Positions 1-6,271 of a stretch of 6,315 bases of DNA are shown here, piece after piece. A model generated the notes under the pieces. The model saw nothing but the letters and a program-made list of their open reading frames with translations, did not search any database and was not told where the DNA came from. The stretch is taken from assembly GCA_937860165.1 (NCBI GenBank), contig CALMBE010000556.1, positions 1 through 6,315 on the forward strand, in the 5' to 3' direction. Numbering within the stretch: the stretch's first letter is position 1; each line of letters starts with the position of its first letter. Both the position numbers and the translations under genes were made by a program. Source of the DNA: an uncultured Planctomycetaceae bacterium. GTDB taxonomy: Bacteria > Planctomycetota > Planctomycetia > Pirellulales > Lacipirellulaceae.

Positions 1-3
1 AGA

Positions 4-84
4 GTGGGTGAGGCTGAGCCGGCTTGGCTGTTGAGCGAATTCCGCACTTTGACGATGGAAGCTATTGGTTGGTGCCTCACCCAC
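4..84. repeat. Inverted-repeat unit 1 of a two-unit extragenic repeat
   Basis: The ends are a perfect 11-bp inverted repeat: GTGGGTGAGGC at 4-14 and GCCTCACCCAC at 74-84, separated by 59 bp. Inside the left end lies a perfect 8-bp palindrome, AGCCGGCT, at 17-24. The unit resembles the next one (107-190) in length, in having terminal inverted repeats and in the sequence of those ends. It is probably a dispersed REP-like or MITE-like extragenic element; the family name is not known to me. No credible protein is encoded. More copies may lie upstream of the window. Confidence 0.6.
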
Positions 85-106
85 CTTTTCAACGCATCTC
101 GACGGA

Positions 107-190
107 GGTGGGTAAGACCCTCGCCATGGCGACATTGTCCGGAGATAGTCACGTACCATCTTTGCCGACGTCGGCGCTGTCTTACCCACC
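107..190. repeat. Inverted-repeat unit 2 with inner palindromes
   Basis: A perfect 12-bp inverted repeat bounds this unit: GGTGGGTAAGAC at 107-118 and GTCTTACCCACC at 179-190. Two perfect palindromes lie just inside the ends, CGCCATGGCG at 122-131 and GCCGACGTCGGC at 164-175. The terminal motif is the same as in unit 1 except at two positions, and both changes are matched in the opposite arm. A 22-bp spacer (85-106) separates the units. The structure suggests a hairpin-forming extragenic repeat or a small non-autonomous mobile element. No transposase is in the window, so mobility is inference only. Confidence 0.65.
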
Positions 191-269
191 CTACGAACTG
201 AAGGAGTATATTACTCTTCGTCGTGCCCTTCGTGTCGTTGTGGTGAATCCTGAATTCAATCGAATCCAA

Positions 270-339
270 CGCAGAGACGCGGAGGCGCAGAGACGCGACG
301 AGTTGCAACCAGGTCTCTCTGCGACTCTGCGTGTCCGCG
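270..339. repeat. CGCAGAGACGCG-type palindromic repeat
   Basis: The left side contains the 12-mer CGCAGAGACGCG twice, at 270-281 and 286-297. Positions 270-293 can pair with 316-339 at 20 of 24 positions, leaving a loop of about 22 nt. Sequences of this kind, often wrongly translated as 'RRDAEAQRRD' or 'LCASASLR', recur between genes in several bacterial phyla, including planctomycetes (recalled, not searched). The hairpin begins about 40 bp past the stop of the minus-strand propeller gene. It could block transcription or stabilise the 3' end of that mRNA, but no T-tract marks it as an intrinsic terminator. Confidence 0.7.
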
Positions 340-380
340 TGAAAATCCCCCCAAATGTTCCTTCGCGGTGAGCTCGAGCG

Positions 381-1685
381 CTATTCGCCGAAGCTGAAGG
401 GATTGTCCCCTTCGTCGCCGGGTTCTTCGGCGGGCTCTTCAAATGTGTCCACTTCGGTATCCTCTGCGGCAGGTTCGGAGACTTCCGGCTGAGTGGGTTG
501 AGTTTCTTCGACAAACGGCATCGCAGCGTCGGTCGGTTCCTCCGCTTTCTCCGCATCTTCGGACTTTTGATACATGGTCGGCTCGACCGCGTCCATTTCG
601 TGCAGGCACTGCACCAAGCCGCGTTTGTCGAAAAGAAAGATGCGATCGGACTGTTCGTTGAACACTGCCTGATAACCGGCACCGGGAAGAGTACCCACTC
701 GTTTGCCCGATTTTTTACCGATAATCACGAACTGCCCCCGATCGTCCAGGCCGTACACATTCTTGATCCCTTGAGAGACGAACTGCGTAATCCCCGGGCT
801 ACTCCAGAGCAACTCGCCGGAGTGCGCATCGAGGGCGTGAAGCATCGGCTCGCTCGAGGCGACATAGATGCGATCGCCGACCACAGCGGGGCGGCTATTG
901 GCGGGGAAGCCCATGGAATACCGCCAGACTTCTCGCCCGGTGGTGTGCTGAAAACAATAGAGGAGTCCATCGGCAGCAGTAACATACAACTGCGAATGTG
1001 CCTCGGTCGGAGGAGCCGTCGCGGGCGAATCTGTTTCGATGCGGTACAGGACATGCGGGGTATCCGCTTGGCCCACGTACAGAAATCCTCGATCCGAGGG
1101 CCACGACACAAAGTTTGTACTGGTGGTGGGGCTGTGAAACACCCGCCCGATCGATTGGAAATACCAAGTAGGAATCTCAGGTGCCTCGAAATTGTGGGCC
1201 TCGATGCGTCCGTTGAGGAACGACACATAGGCATAATTGTCACTCACGGCCGGTGCCGCCGCGGGAGCACTTCCCAATGCCCGATCCCACCGCAAGCGAC
1301 CGCTCGTTCGGTCCATCACATAGAGTGTCGCGCCACTGACAACCGCCACATGCTTTTTGTTGACGGCGGGGCCCGCGACGTGTTGATCCACGGGAACCGC
1401 CTGCGTGACCCACAAGGTTTCGCCTGTTTCGGCATTCAAAGAATGCAAGACCCCGCCGCTGGTGAGCGCGATCAGGTTGTCCGCAAACAAGGTCCAGCCC
1501 GCAACTCGGTGGCGCGAGACATCCACGCGAACCTGTGCAAACCAAGCCCGTTCCAATCCGACCGTTGCTGCCGAAGCGTAGTCGACGAGTGATTGGGCTT
1601 CCGCCGCGAGCGGAATCAAGAACAGCCCAAGGGCGAGTGCCACCCGCCCAGGCCAAACGACACATTGCCGCGAAACTGCAATCAT
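381..1685 (-). CDS. Secreted PQQ-like beta-propeller repeat protein with acidic C-terminal tail
   Basis: The product has 434 residues. Residues 1-30 form a typical Sec signal peptide: arginines at 6 and 14, a hydrophobic core VALALGLFLIPLAA, and a likely signal peptidase I cut after AEA (28-30). Residues about 60-365 carry degenerate PQQ-like blades with the pattern [A/D]xxxG-x-x-x-W: AETGETLW (85-92), DRTSGRLRW (125-133), HTTGREVW (247-254) and DAHSGELLW (286-294), plus weaker copies near 160-174 and 320-333. This is the quinoprotein-dehydrogenase-like fold also found in BamB. I see no evidence of PQQ or metal binding or of catalysis, so a structural or protein-binding role outside the cytoplasm is more likely. 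Residues 375-434 have 22 Asp/Glu, 8 Pro and one Lys, probably disordered. I chose the ATG at 1685 because it gives a clean signal peptide and has a purine-rich site 9 nt upstream. In-frame starts at 1721 and 1727 (ATG) and 1739 (TTG) would put up to 18 polar residues before it. The gene is transcribed away from the 1372-residue gene. Confidence 0.88.
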   Translation of the reverse strand: MIAVSRQCVVWPGRVALALGLFLIPLAAEAQSLVDYASAATVGLERAWFAQVRVDVSRHRVAGWTLFADNLIALTSGGVLHSLNAETGETLWVTQAVPVDQHVAGPAVNKKHVAVVSGATLYVMDRTSGRLRWDRALGSAPAAAPAVSDNYAYVSFLNGRIEAHNFEAPEIPTWYFQSIGRVFHSPTTSTNFVSWPSDRGFLYVGQADTPHVLYRIETDSPATAPPTEAHSQLYVTAADGLLYCFQHTTGREVWRYSMGFPANSRPAVVGDRIYVASSEPMLHALDAHSGELLWSSPGITQFVSQGIKNVYGLDDRGQFVIIGKKSGKRVGTLPGAGYQAVFNEQSDRIFLFDKRGLVQCLHEMDAVEPTMYQKSEDAEKAEEPTDAAMPFVEETQPTQPEVSEPAAEDTEVDTFEEPAEEPGDEGDNPFSFGE

Positions 1686-1694
1686 TGCACAGGA

Positions 1695-1705
1695 CTTTCT
1701 CTCTC
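1695..1705 (-). promoter_or_regulatory. Purine-rich ribosome binding site deciding the propeller gene start
   Basis: On the minus strand this reads GAGAGAGAAAG and ends 9 nt before the ATG at 1685. It is a weak Shine-Dalgarno match, but the earlier in-frame ATGs at 1721 and 1727 have nothing comparable. With the signal peptide, it favours the 1685 start. Confidence 0.45.
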
Positions 1706-1753
1706 GAAGTAACTCAATCATGAACATATGCCAAGTCAACCCTCGGGTACTTG

Positions 1754-1941
1754 AGGGCCGATCAGTTTTTCAAGTTGTCATAGGAATGAAGCCGATCCTT
1801 GGCGCGCTTGTCATCCCCGCGTAGGCGGGGAACCAGTATTTCACGCTATAACTTTCGCACTGGATTCCCGCCCCCGCCTCCGCGAGGGGCAAGCTCTGCG
1901 CGAGAATGACAACTAAGCTAAACCGAAAACGGATCGGCCCT
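1754..1941. promoter_or_regulatory. Three GATCGGC motifs in the divergent intergenic region
   Basis: GATCGGC lies on the minus strand at 1757-1763 and 1791-1797 and on the plus strand at 1932-1938. The outer pair extends to a perfect 10-bp inverted repeat (AGGGCCGATC at 1754-1763, GATCGGCCCT at 1932-1941); the inner minus copy pairs with 1931-1938 over 8 bp. They flank the 1808-1912 palindromic repeat between two divergent genes. They could be operator sites or the outer ends of a longer repeat. I found no convincing -35/-10 pair in either direction, so regulation is speculative. Confidence 0.25.
1808..1912. repeat. 105-bp extragenic palindromic repeat ('GTCATCCCCGCG' type)
   Basis: The outer ends TTGTCAT (1808-1814) and ATGACAA (1906-1912) are exact reverse complements, as are CCAGT (1833-1837) and ACTGG (1859-1863) near the centre. 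The left arm also folds alone: CCCCGC (1815-1820), loop GTAG, GCGGGG (1825-1830). The pattern matches a widespread bacterial intergenic repeat whose spurious translation contains 'PAYAGMT' (recalled, not searched). The right arm has extra bases: CGCGAG occurs at 1881-1886 and again at 1899-1904, consistent with an 18-bp duplication or insertion. It sits between two divergent genes and could affect either leader RNA. Confidence 0.75.
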
Positions 1942-2005
1942 GTCGGGCAACCTCGGCGACTTTCCCATTCTAATTGCTGGGATCGCCCATGACAAAACCT
2001 GGGAG

Positions 2006-2046
2006 AGGCCCGAATGCAAAAAACTTGCCAATCGCTGGGCCTTTTT
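2006..2046 (+). terminator. Weak terminator-like hairpin in the leader of the large gene
   Basis: AGGCCC (2006-2011) can pair with GGGCCT (2037-2042), followed by TTTT (2043-2046). The stem is only 6 bp and the loop is 25 nt, so intrinsic termination would be inefficient. It lies 35-75 nt before the start codon, where it could act as a leader attenuator or be chance. No gene upstream on this strand needs a terminator here. Confidence 0.2.
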
Positions 2047-2064
2047 CGCACCTAGACTCTCCGG

Positions 2065-2072
2065 TAGGAGGT
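2065..2072 (+). promoter_or_regulatory. Strong Shine-Dalgarno site of the large gene
   Basis: TAGGAGGT contains a full AGGAGG core (2066-2071) placed 9 nt before the ATG at 2081. This decides the start. The next in-frame ATG, at 2201 (residue 41), has only GGA directly before it. The bases after the core, GTCACGTACCAT (2071-2082), also occur at 148-159 inside repeat unit 2. Confidence 0.85.
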
Positions 2073-2080
2073 CACGTACC

Positions 2081-5000
2081 ATGAAGGCGCTATTCTCCGG
2101 GAAAATACGATTCCGGACGCAGTCCGCCTTCCTTCCAGCAACCTGTTCAACTGCAACCGTGAAGTCTCCCTCGAATCAAGACGATCCCCAATTGCTCGGA
2201 ATGCCCGATTTGGACAGCATTTTGGAGGAGATGATTGGATATCTCAATTTCTCCTCCGGGGCGAGCGATTCCAAGTTCTTGCGGAATATCAACGAATTAT
2301 TCCGACTCTTCGGGCCGGAGAAGCCCGATCGACCAGCCCTCCTGAAAAACTATTGGCTGGAAACTTGCGCGCGGCTCCAAACCAAGGGGGGAGCGTTCGC
2401 CGATATTACCCAAGCCCAGTCGGTCACCCAGCTGCTCTTCGACCACCTGCTGACCGCCTACCGCGAATTTCATCGAGACATTTTGTTTCACCAAACCACC
2501 CAGGACCTCTGGCAGCCTTTTTTCCTGGGCCGCGCCTGCGAGGCGATTCTTTCCCAAGGTTCTCCTTGGGATGAAACCGAGCGCATCGTGGTCGGCGCGC
2601 TCGACCAATTGAACGACTATGTCGGCTATCGGCCCTTGGCCACTCTCGCGTCGGGCAATCTCTCGGAACCCTATCCGCATGAATCGGTGCGTCCGATCCC
2701 CTTGTACATTCGAGGGGCAGGAGTTGCCGCAGGGCGGTATGCGAACATCATTCAACTCGCCTTGAATATCTTGGCCAACAGCGACGAAGAGCTCTTGGCA
2801 CGCGCCTGGTTCGATCTCGAACGACTGCAAGAGATCGCCCTTGACCCGCGGGCTTACGACTTCGATCACCCCGTGAATCGTCGACCCAATTATCATTTCG
2901 GGCAATGGGATCCCCATCAACTCACTTCCGATGGGTACTATTATCGCTTCGTCTTGCAACAAGTAACTCTCGACGCACTCCTGTCGCGCTGCGAATCCCA
3001 GATCCAAACCGAAGCTTGCTCGGCTACTGAAAGCTGGGTCGAGGCCGCGTCCGTGCTGGCCGGAACCATGCTGATGGCTGCCGGCACCAGTGGTGACCAT
3101 CCCGCTCGTCATGACTCGACCGTTACCCTCTCGACCCTCTTGCCGCACATCGCTGCCTACCGCGACGATTTTTACAAGCAACTTCTTTCGCAAATCGAAG
3201 GGGCTCATGGTCGGCGGCTCTTGGCGGAAGCAGAACGTTATCGCCAACCCTTTGGTGGGGCCCGGCAGCACTTGAACCATGAACTAGCGCGGCGACGTGC
3301 CTTGCAGATGCAGCAAGTGCATTTAGCGTACTTGTACGCCCGCTTGGGATATCCCCAGGCAGCCCAGGCGCAGGCGGATTCGGTTCGTGTGCCTGCCGCG
3401 CGGATGTTGAGCGAAATCTACTGCCGCTTAACTGCCGGCCACGATGCGGTCGACGAAGGAGAGCTCCAGCAAGCGCACGAAAACCTGGAATTGATCGAGG
3501 GCTTGGTACATCGTGCCATCGATTGCGGGGCCCTGGTGGATCCCTGGAACGTGGTTGGGTTTGCCGGAAATTTCAGTCTGTTCCCGGCCCTGGAAAACAG
3601 CGTTCACGATTGGCGCGTGGATGAACTTATCGAGCTCGTGGATCAGGTGCTCGCGCTGGCGGCACGGGCTTGGAGCGAGTCGGCCGCCATCGATGACCAA
3701 GATATGGAAAAGCGGTTTTCATCGCTGCTGGCACGATTGTCGGTTTGGTGGGACCAATTTGCCACGTACTCGGTCGAAGGGGTCGGCCGGCTGGTTGCCA
3801 AGGAAATCGAAGTCTCTGCTAATCTCGTCGCCGGAGCCCTCAATGCGTGGCACAAAGCGGGTGCCGCTGCGGGAGACGTTGCTTTTTGGCGATTATTCGT
3901 CGACCAATTCGACAACTCCAAGGCCTTTGAGCTCGTCATCGAAGCCCTGCTCGATCACGACGATACCGTGGCGTCGATGGCCCTGATGATGCAATGGGTA
4001 AGCCAAAAGGAACGCACCCCCTTGGAAGAAGGCGAAAGCTCATTTCGGCGGCTGGCGTTCCGCTGGCTAGCAATCGTCGAGGAATTGCAAGCCGAATCAG
4101 GCGTCAATCGCTGGCCCGAGGTGGCCCGGTTTTTTGAATTACTCGAAGCCAACGCCGAGGAGTATTGGCAAGCTCCTGTGTTGGCGATCGACTCGAAGTT
4201 TGGCGACCTCTTCGATGATCTCGACGATGTGGAGTACTACGACCCGGAAGAGGACCTGGAAGAGCCCCTCGAAGATGAAGAGGACGAAGACGACGAAGAA
4301 AATTCCATCTTCAGTGCTGCCTACGAAGAAATGGTCTACCGCGATACGACCGACGATGGCAACGAAGGTGAAATCTTCGATGACGGGATCGAATACGAAG
4401 AGTCCGACTGGGAATACGAAGTCCAGCGGCTCGATCAACGGCTCGATTTCCTCTCGACAGTGGCCAATCTCTGGAAGCACGCCGTGATCGTATGGGGCCG
4501 GAACACCGAGACCCTTTCCACAGACCCAGACGTTCGACCCGCCTCGCTCTTCGACGATTGGTTGAGCCAAGCGAGCACCAATTTCAGCAATCTGATCGAG
4601 CTCTTGGAAATGGTGCATCGCTTCCAGTTTGCTCTTCCCAGTGGATCGCATGACTCGCTCATCGAATACGACCGGCTACGCACGATCAAGGAATCCTTGG
4701 TCCAACAAATCATTACCACCTGCGTCGAGTCGGCCGATACGGCTCGACTCTTGGCCGCCACGCGGGGGGCCGAGATTCTGGAGTCGGTTGAGCCTCTAGC
4801 CGACCCCATCGATGCCCTGTCGGTGCAAGTTCTCCGGGGAGTTCTCTCGGGAGATGCCGACGAAGTACACCGTTTGTGGCCCGAGTTTGTAGAATCTCTG
4901 CTCCCGCAACCGTTGCTCTACGTTCCTCACACTCGCGGGGGAGAACCGCGCAGAATCGTCAATACCCGGTGCCTCCAGCACTTGTTGAGCGATCTGCTGG

Positions 5001-6199
5001 GGTGGCTTCCCCAGTTAGGCATGATCCGCGAAACCTGCGGGCTCTTGGAACTGGCACAACGCATGGAGACCGATCACCCCGTCGGGCAGGGAGCGGTTAC
5101 CGAGTTCGATCGCATGTTTGAAAACGGTTATCAAGCCATCGTGAGGTCGATGGTCGCCTCGGCGGAACTCTGGGAAAAGCAGGAACCCGATCAGGACATG
5201 GCCCACGCCGACCACATGTTGGTCGATGCCCTGCAATTGCTGACCGAAGGCCAACTCGAGCGCTGGCTGCAACATAGTCGCACCTTGAGACTTAGCGTCG
5301 CCGAGAAACTGGCCGAAGAGAAAGACTGGCAACGCTTCGTCGGATTCATCAGCCATTACGGCAAAGATATTTTCGACCATCGTCTCATGAGTAGCCTGGG
5401 CAATTTACGGGGCATTCTGCATCAGGGAGTCGATAACTGGCTCGAAGCCCTGGAAGAAGATGACAACATTGCCGATGACTTCTTGTTGTTCGAGGACCTC
5501 GACGACAAATTGCCCCGCGAGGAGGCGGTCGAATTATTGACCCTCGCTATCGAAGCCGTTGCCGAAAATTACCGTGTCTTTCGGGACTATAATACCACGA
5601 CCACCCAGTCCGATCATGGCGAGCTGCTCTACATGTTGATCGACTTCTTGCGGCTCCGCGCGAATTATGACCGCATCGCGTGGAATCTCAAGCCCGTGGT
5701 CTGGGCGCACGAAATCTTGATCCGCCACCGTCGGCTCTTGGCTGCCGAGATTTGGTGCCAGGCCTTTGCGGATCGCACAACCGACGCCGCCGATTCCCAT
5801 CTCGCGCGATTGGAAGAATTGAGTCAAAAATACGGCATGCGATTGGCGACCATTTCCGATCGCATCGGCGAACGTTTTGTCCGGCCGCTGTTCATCGACC
5901 GCGTGCGAGCCTTGGTGGAACCCGCATTGATGGCCGAAGATGCCGAGAGAATGGAGGCGTTTGCCTCCTTAGAGCGGGAGATCGAAAGCCTGGCAAAGGA
6001 CCCCGCCGGGGCAGGGCTCGATCTCCCCGATTGGCTGGCCGCTATGGAGGATGAAGTGACTTCCGCCCGCTCGCGGCATAGTCACCAATCCATGGCCGAA
6101 CGACTCACCAATCGCATCGGCCAAGTTCGGCTCTCCTGGAGCGAACTTCTCTCGCACTTGGAGCACAACTCCGAGGACCATGACGCGAGTAGCGAGTAG
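2081..6199 (+). CDS. Large conserved-looking hypothetical protein (1372 aa), function unknown
   Basis: I do not recognise a characterised family. The first 40 residues are polar and basic with no signal peptide, and I see no transmembrane segment, so the protein is probably cytoplasmic. Most of it looks alpha-helical. A region rich in Pro, aromatic residues and His (about 200-300) contains HESVRPIPLY (from 200), FGQWDPH (273-279) and YYYRFVLQQ (286-294); this looks like a constrained core. Residues 415-433 resemble one TPR helix pair, suggesting a helical solenoid. Residues 709-780 are extremely acidic (37 Asp/Glu, one Arg) and divide the protein in two. The C-terminal half has another acidic patch (about 1122-1146), a DYNTTTTQSDHGELL segment (from 1169), WNLKPVVW (1201-1208), and a charged helical, possibly coiled-coil end. 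No nucleotide-binding or catalytic motif is obvious. A scaffold or adaptor role is a guess. The stop codon lies inside a heptamer repeat. The gene stands alone on its strand, divergent from the propeller gene. Confidence is high that it is a real gene and low on role. Confidence 0.93.
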   Translation: MKALFSGKIRFRTQSAFLPATCSTATVKSPSNQDDPQLLGMPDLDSILEEMIGYLNFSSGASDSKFLRNINELFRLFGPEKPDRPALLKNYWLETCARLQTKGGAFADITQAQSVTQLLFDHLLTAYREFHRDILFHQTTQDLWQPFFLGRACEAILSQGSPWDETERIVVGALDQLNDYVGYRPLATLASGNLSEPYPHESVRPIPLYIRGAGVAAGRYANIIQLALNILANSDEELLARAWFDLERLQEIALDPRAYDFDHPVNRRPNYHFGQWDPHQLTSDGYYYRFVLQQVTLDALLSRCESQIQTEACSATESWVEAASVLAGTMLMAAGTSGDHPARHDSTVTLSTLLPHIAAYRDDFYKQLLSQIEGAHGRRLLAEAERYRQPFGGARQHLNHELARRRALQMQQVHLAYLYARLGYPQAAQAQADSVRVPAARMLSEIYCRLTAGHDAVDEGELQQAHENLELIEGLVHRAIDCGALVDPWNVVGFAGNFSLFPALENSVHDWRVDELIELVDQVLALAARAWSESAAIDDQDMEKRFSSLLARLSVWWDQFATYSVEGVGRLVAKEIEVSANLVAGALNAWHKAGAAAGDVAFWRLFVDQFDNSKAFELVIEALLDHDDTVASMALMMQWVSQKERTPLEEGESSFRRLAFRWLAIVEELQAESGVNRWPEVARFFELLEANAEEYWQAPVLAIDSKFGDLFDDLDDVEYYDPEEDLEEPLEDEEDEDDEENSIFSAAYEEMVYRDTTDDGNEGEIFDDGIEYEESDWEYEVQRLDQRLDFLSTVANLWKHAVIVWGRNTETLSTDPDVRPASLFDDWLSQASTNFSNLIELLEMVHRFQFALPSGSHDSLIEYDRLRTIKESLVQQIITTCVESADTARLLAATRGAEILESVEPLADPIDALSVQVLRGVLSGDADEVHRLWPEFVESLLPQPLLYVPHTRGGEPRRIVNTRCLQHLLSDLLGWLPQLGMIRETCGLLELAQRMETDHPVGQGAVTEFDRMFENGYQAIVRSMVASAELWEKQEPDQDMAHADHMLVDALQLLTEGQLERWLQHSRTLRLSVAEKLAEEKDWQRFVGFISHYGKDIFDHRLMSSLGNLRGILHQGVDNWLEALEEDDNIADDFLLFEDLDDKLPREEAVELLTLAIEAVAENYRVFRDYNTTTTQSDHGELLYMLIDFLRLRANYDRIAWNLKPVVWAHEILIRHRRLLAAEIWCQAFADRTTDAADSHLARLEELSQKYGMRLATISDRIGERFVRPLFIDRVRALVEPALMAEDAERMEAFASLEREIESLAKDPAGAGLDLPDWLAAMEDEVTSARSRHSHQSMAERLTNRIGQVRLSWSELLSHLEHNSEDHDASSE

Positions 6200-6205
6200 C
6201 GAGTT
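6185..6205 (+). repeat. Heptamer tandem repeat overlapping the stop codon
   Basis: The unit GCGAGTA occurs at 6185-6191 and 6192-6198, followed by the variant GCGAGTT at 6199-6205. The TAG stop of the large gene (6197-6199) spans the second and third units, so the last four residues, ASSE, are encoded by repeat DNA. Similar CGAGTT-like motifs recur at 6272-6277 and 6293-6298. Confidence 0.7.
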
Positions 6206-6231
6206 AGTTTTCAATGGCGAAAAAACCGTAG

Positions 6232-6260
6232 GCCGGAACAAGGTACCCCGCAGTTCCGGC
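6232..6260. repeat. GCCGGAAC/GTTCCGGC hairpin repeat
   Basis: GCCGGAAC (6232-6239) and GTTCCGGC (6253-6260) form a perfect 8-bp stem with a 13-nt loop containing the palindrome GGTACC (6242-6247). It lies 32 bp past the stop of the large gene. Repeats starting GGCCGGAACAAG are, from memory, common between planctomycete genes. There is no T-tract, so an intrinsic terminator is not shown, although a 3'-end stabilising role is possible. Confidence 0.55.
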
Positions 6261-6271
6261 AGAACCAGTTA

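Noticed and set aside
200..219. Small stem GAAGGAGTA/TACTCTTC as a terminator
   Set aside because: The stem is short with a bulge, the loop is 3 nt, there is no T-tract, and no gene ends next to it.
270..297. CRISPR-like direct repeat (two 12-mers 16 bp apart)
   Set aside because: Only two copies with a 4-bp gap and no spacers; it is the internal repetition of a palindromic element.
4..371. Small plus-strand open frames in the first 380 bases (65 and 115 codons)
   Set aside because: They run through the inverted-repeat units and the CGCAGAGACGCG repeat, have no Shine-Dalgarno site, and their peptides include the well-known spurious repeat translation RRDAEAQRRD.
498..1592. 364-codon open frame antisense to the propeller gene
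   Set aside because: The minus strand has a coherent signal peptide and propeller blades. The antisense peptide is Arg/His-rich without domain logic and is explained by codon bias of the real gene.
381..1685. Propeller protein as a PQQ-dependent dehydrogenase or as BamB itself
   Set aside because: No catalytic or cofactor-binding features are visible, and there is no lipobox cysteine after the signal peptide as expected for the BamB lipoprotein.
1734..1739. TTGACT as a -35 box for the propeller gene (minus strand)
   Set aside because: No acceptable -10 hexamer follows at 16-18 nt; the best candidates sit at the wrong spacing.
1770..2051. 93-codon minus-strand open frame in the divergent region
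   Set aside because: Its centre is the translated palindromic repeat (WFPAYAGMTSAP), a classic false protein; the rest has no domain and no ribosome binding site.
2297..3280. 327-codon minus-strand open frame inside the large gene
   Set aside because: It is a shadow of the plus-strand gene, which has a strong ribosome binding site and continuous coding character; no start signal supports the antisense frame.
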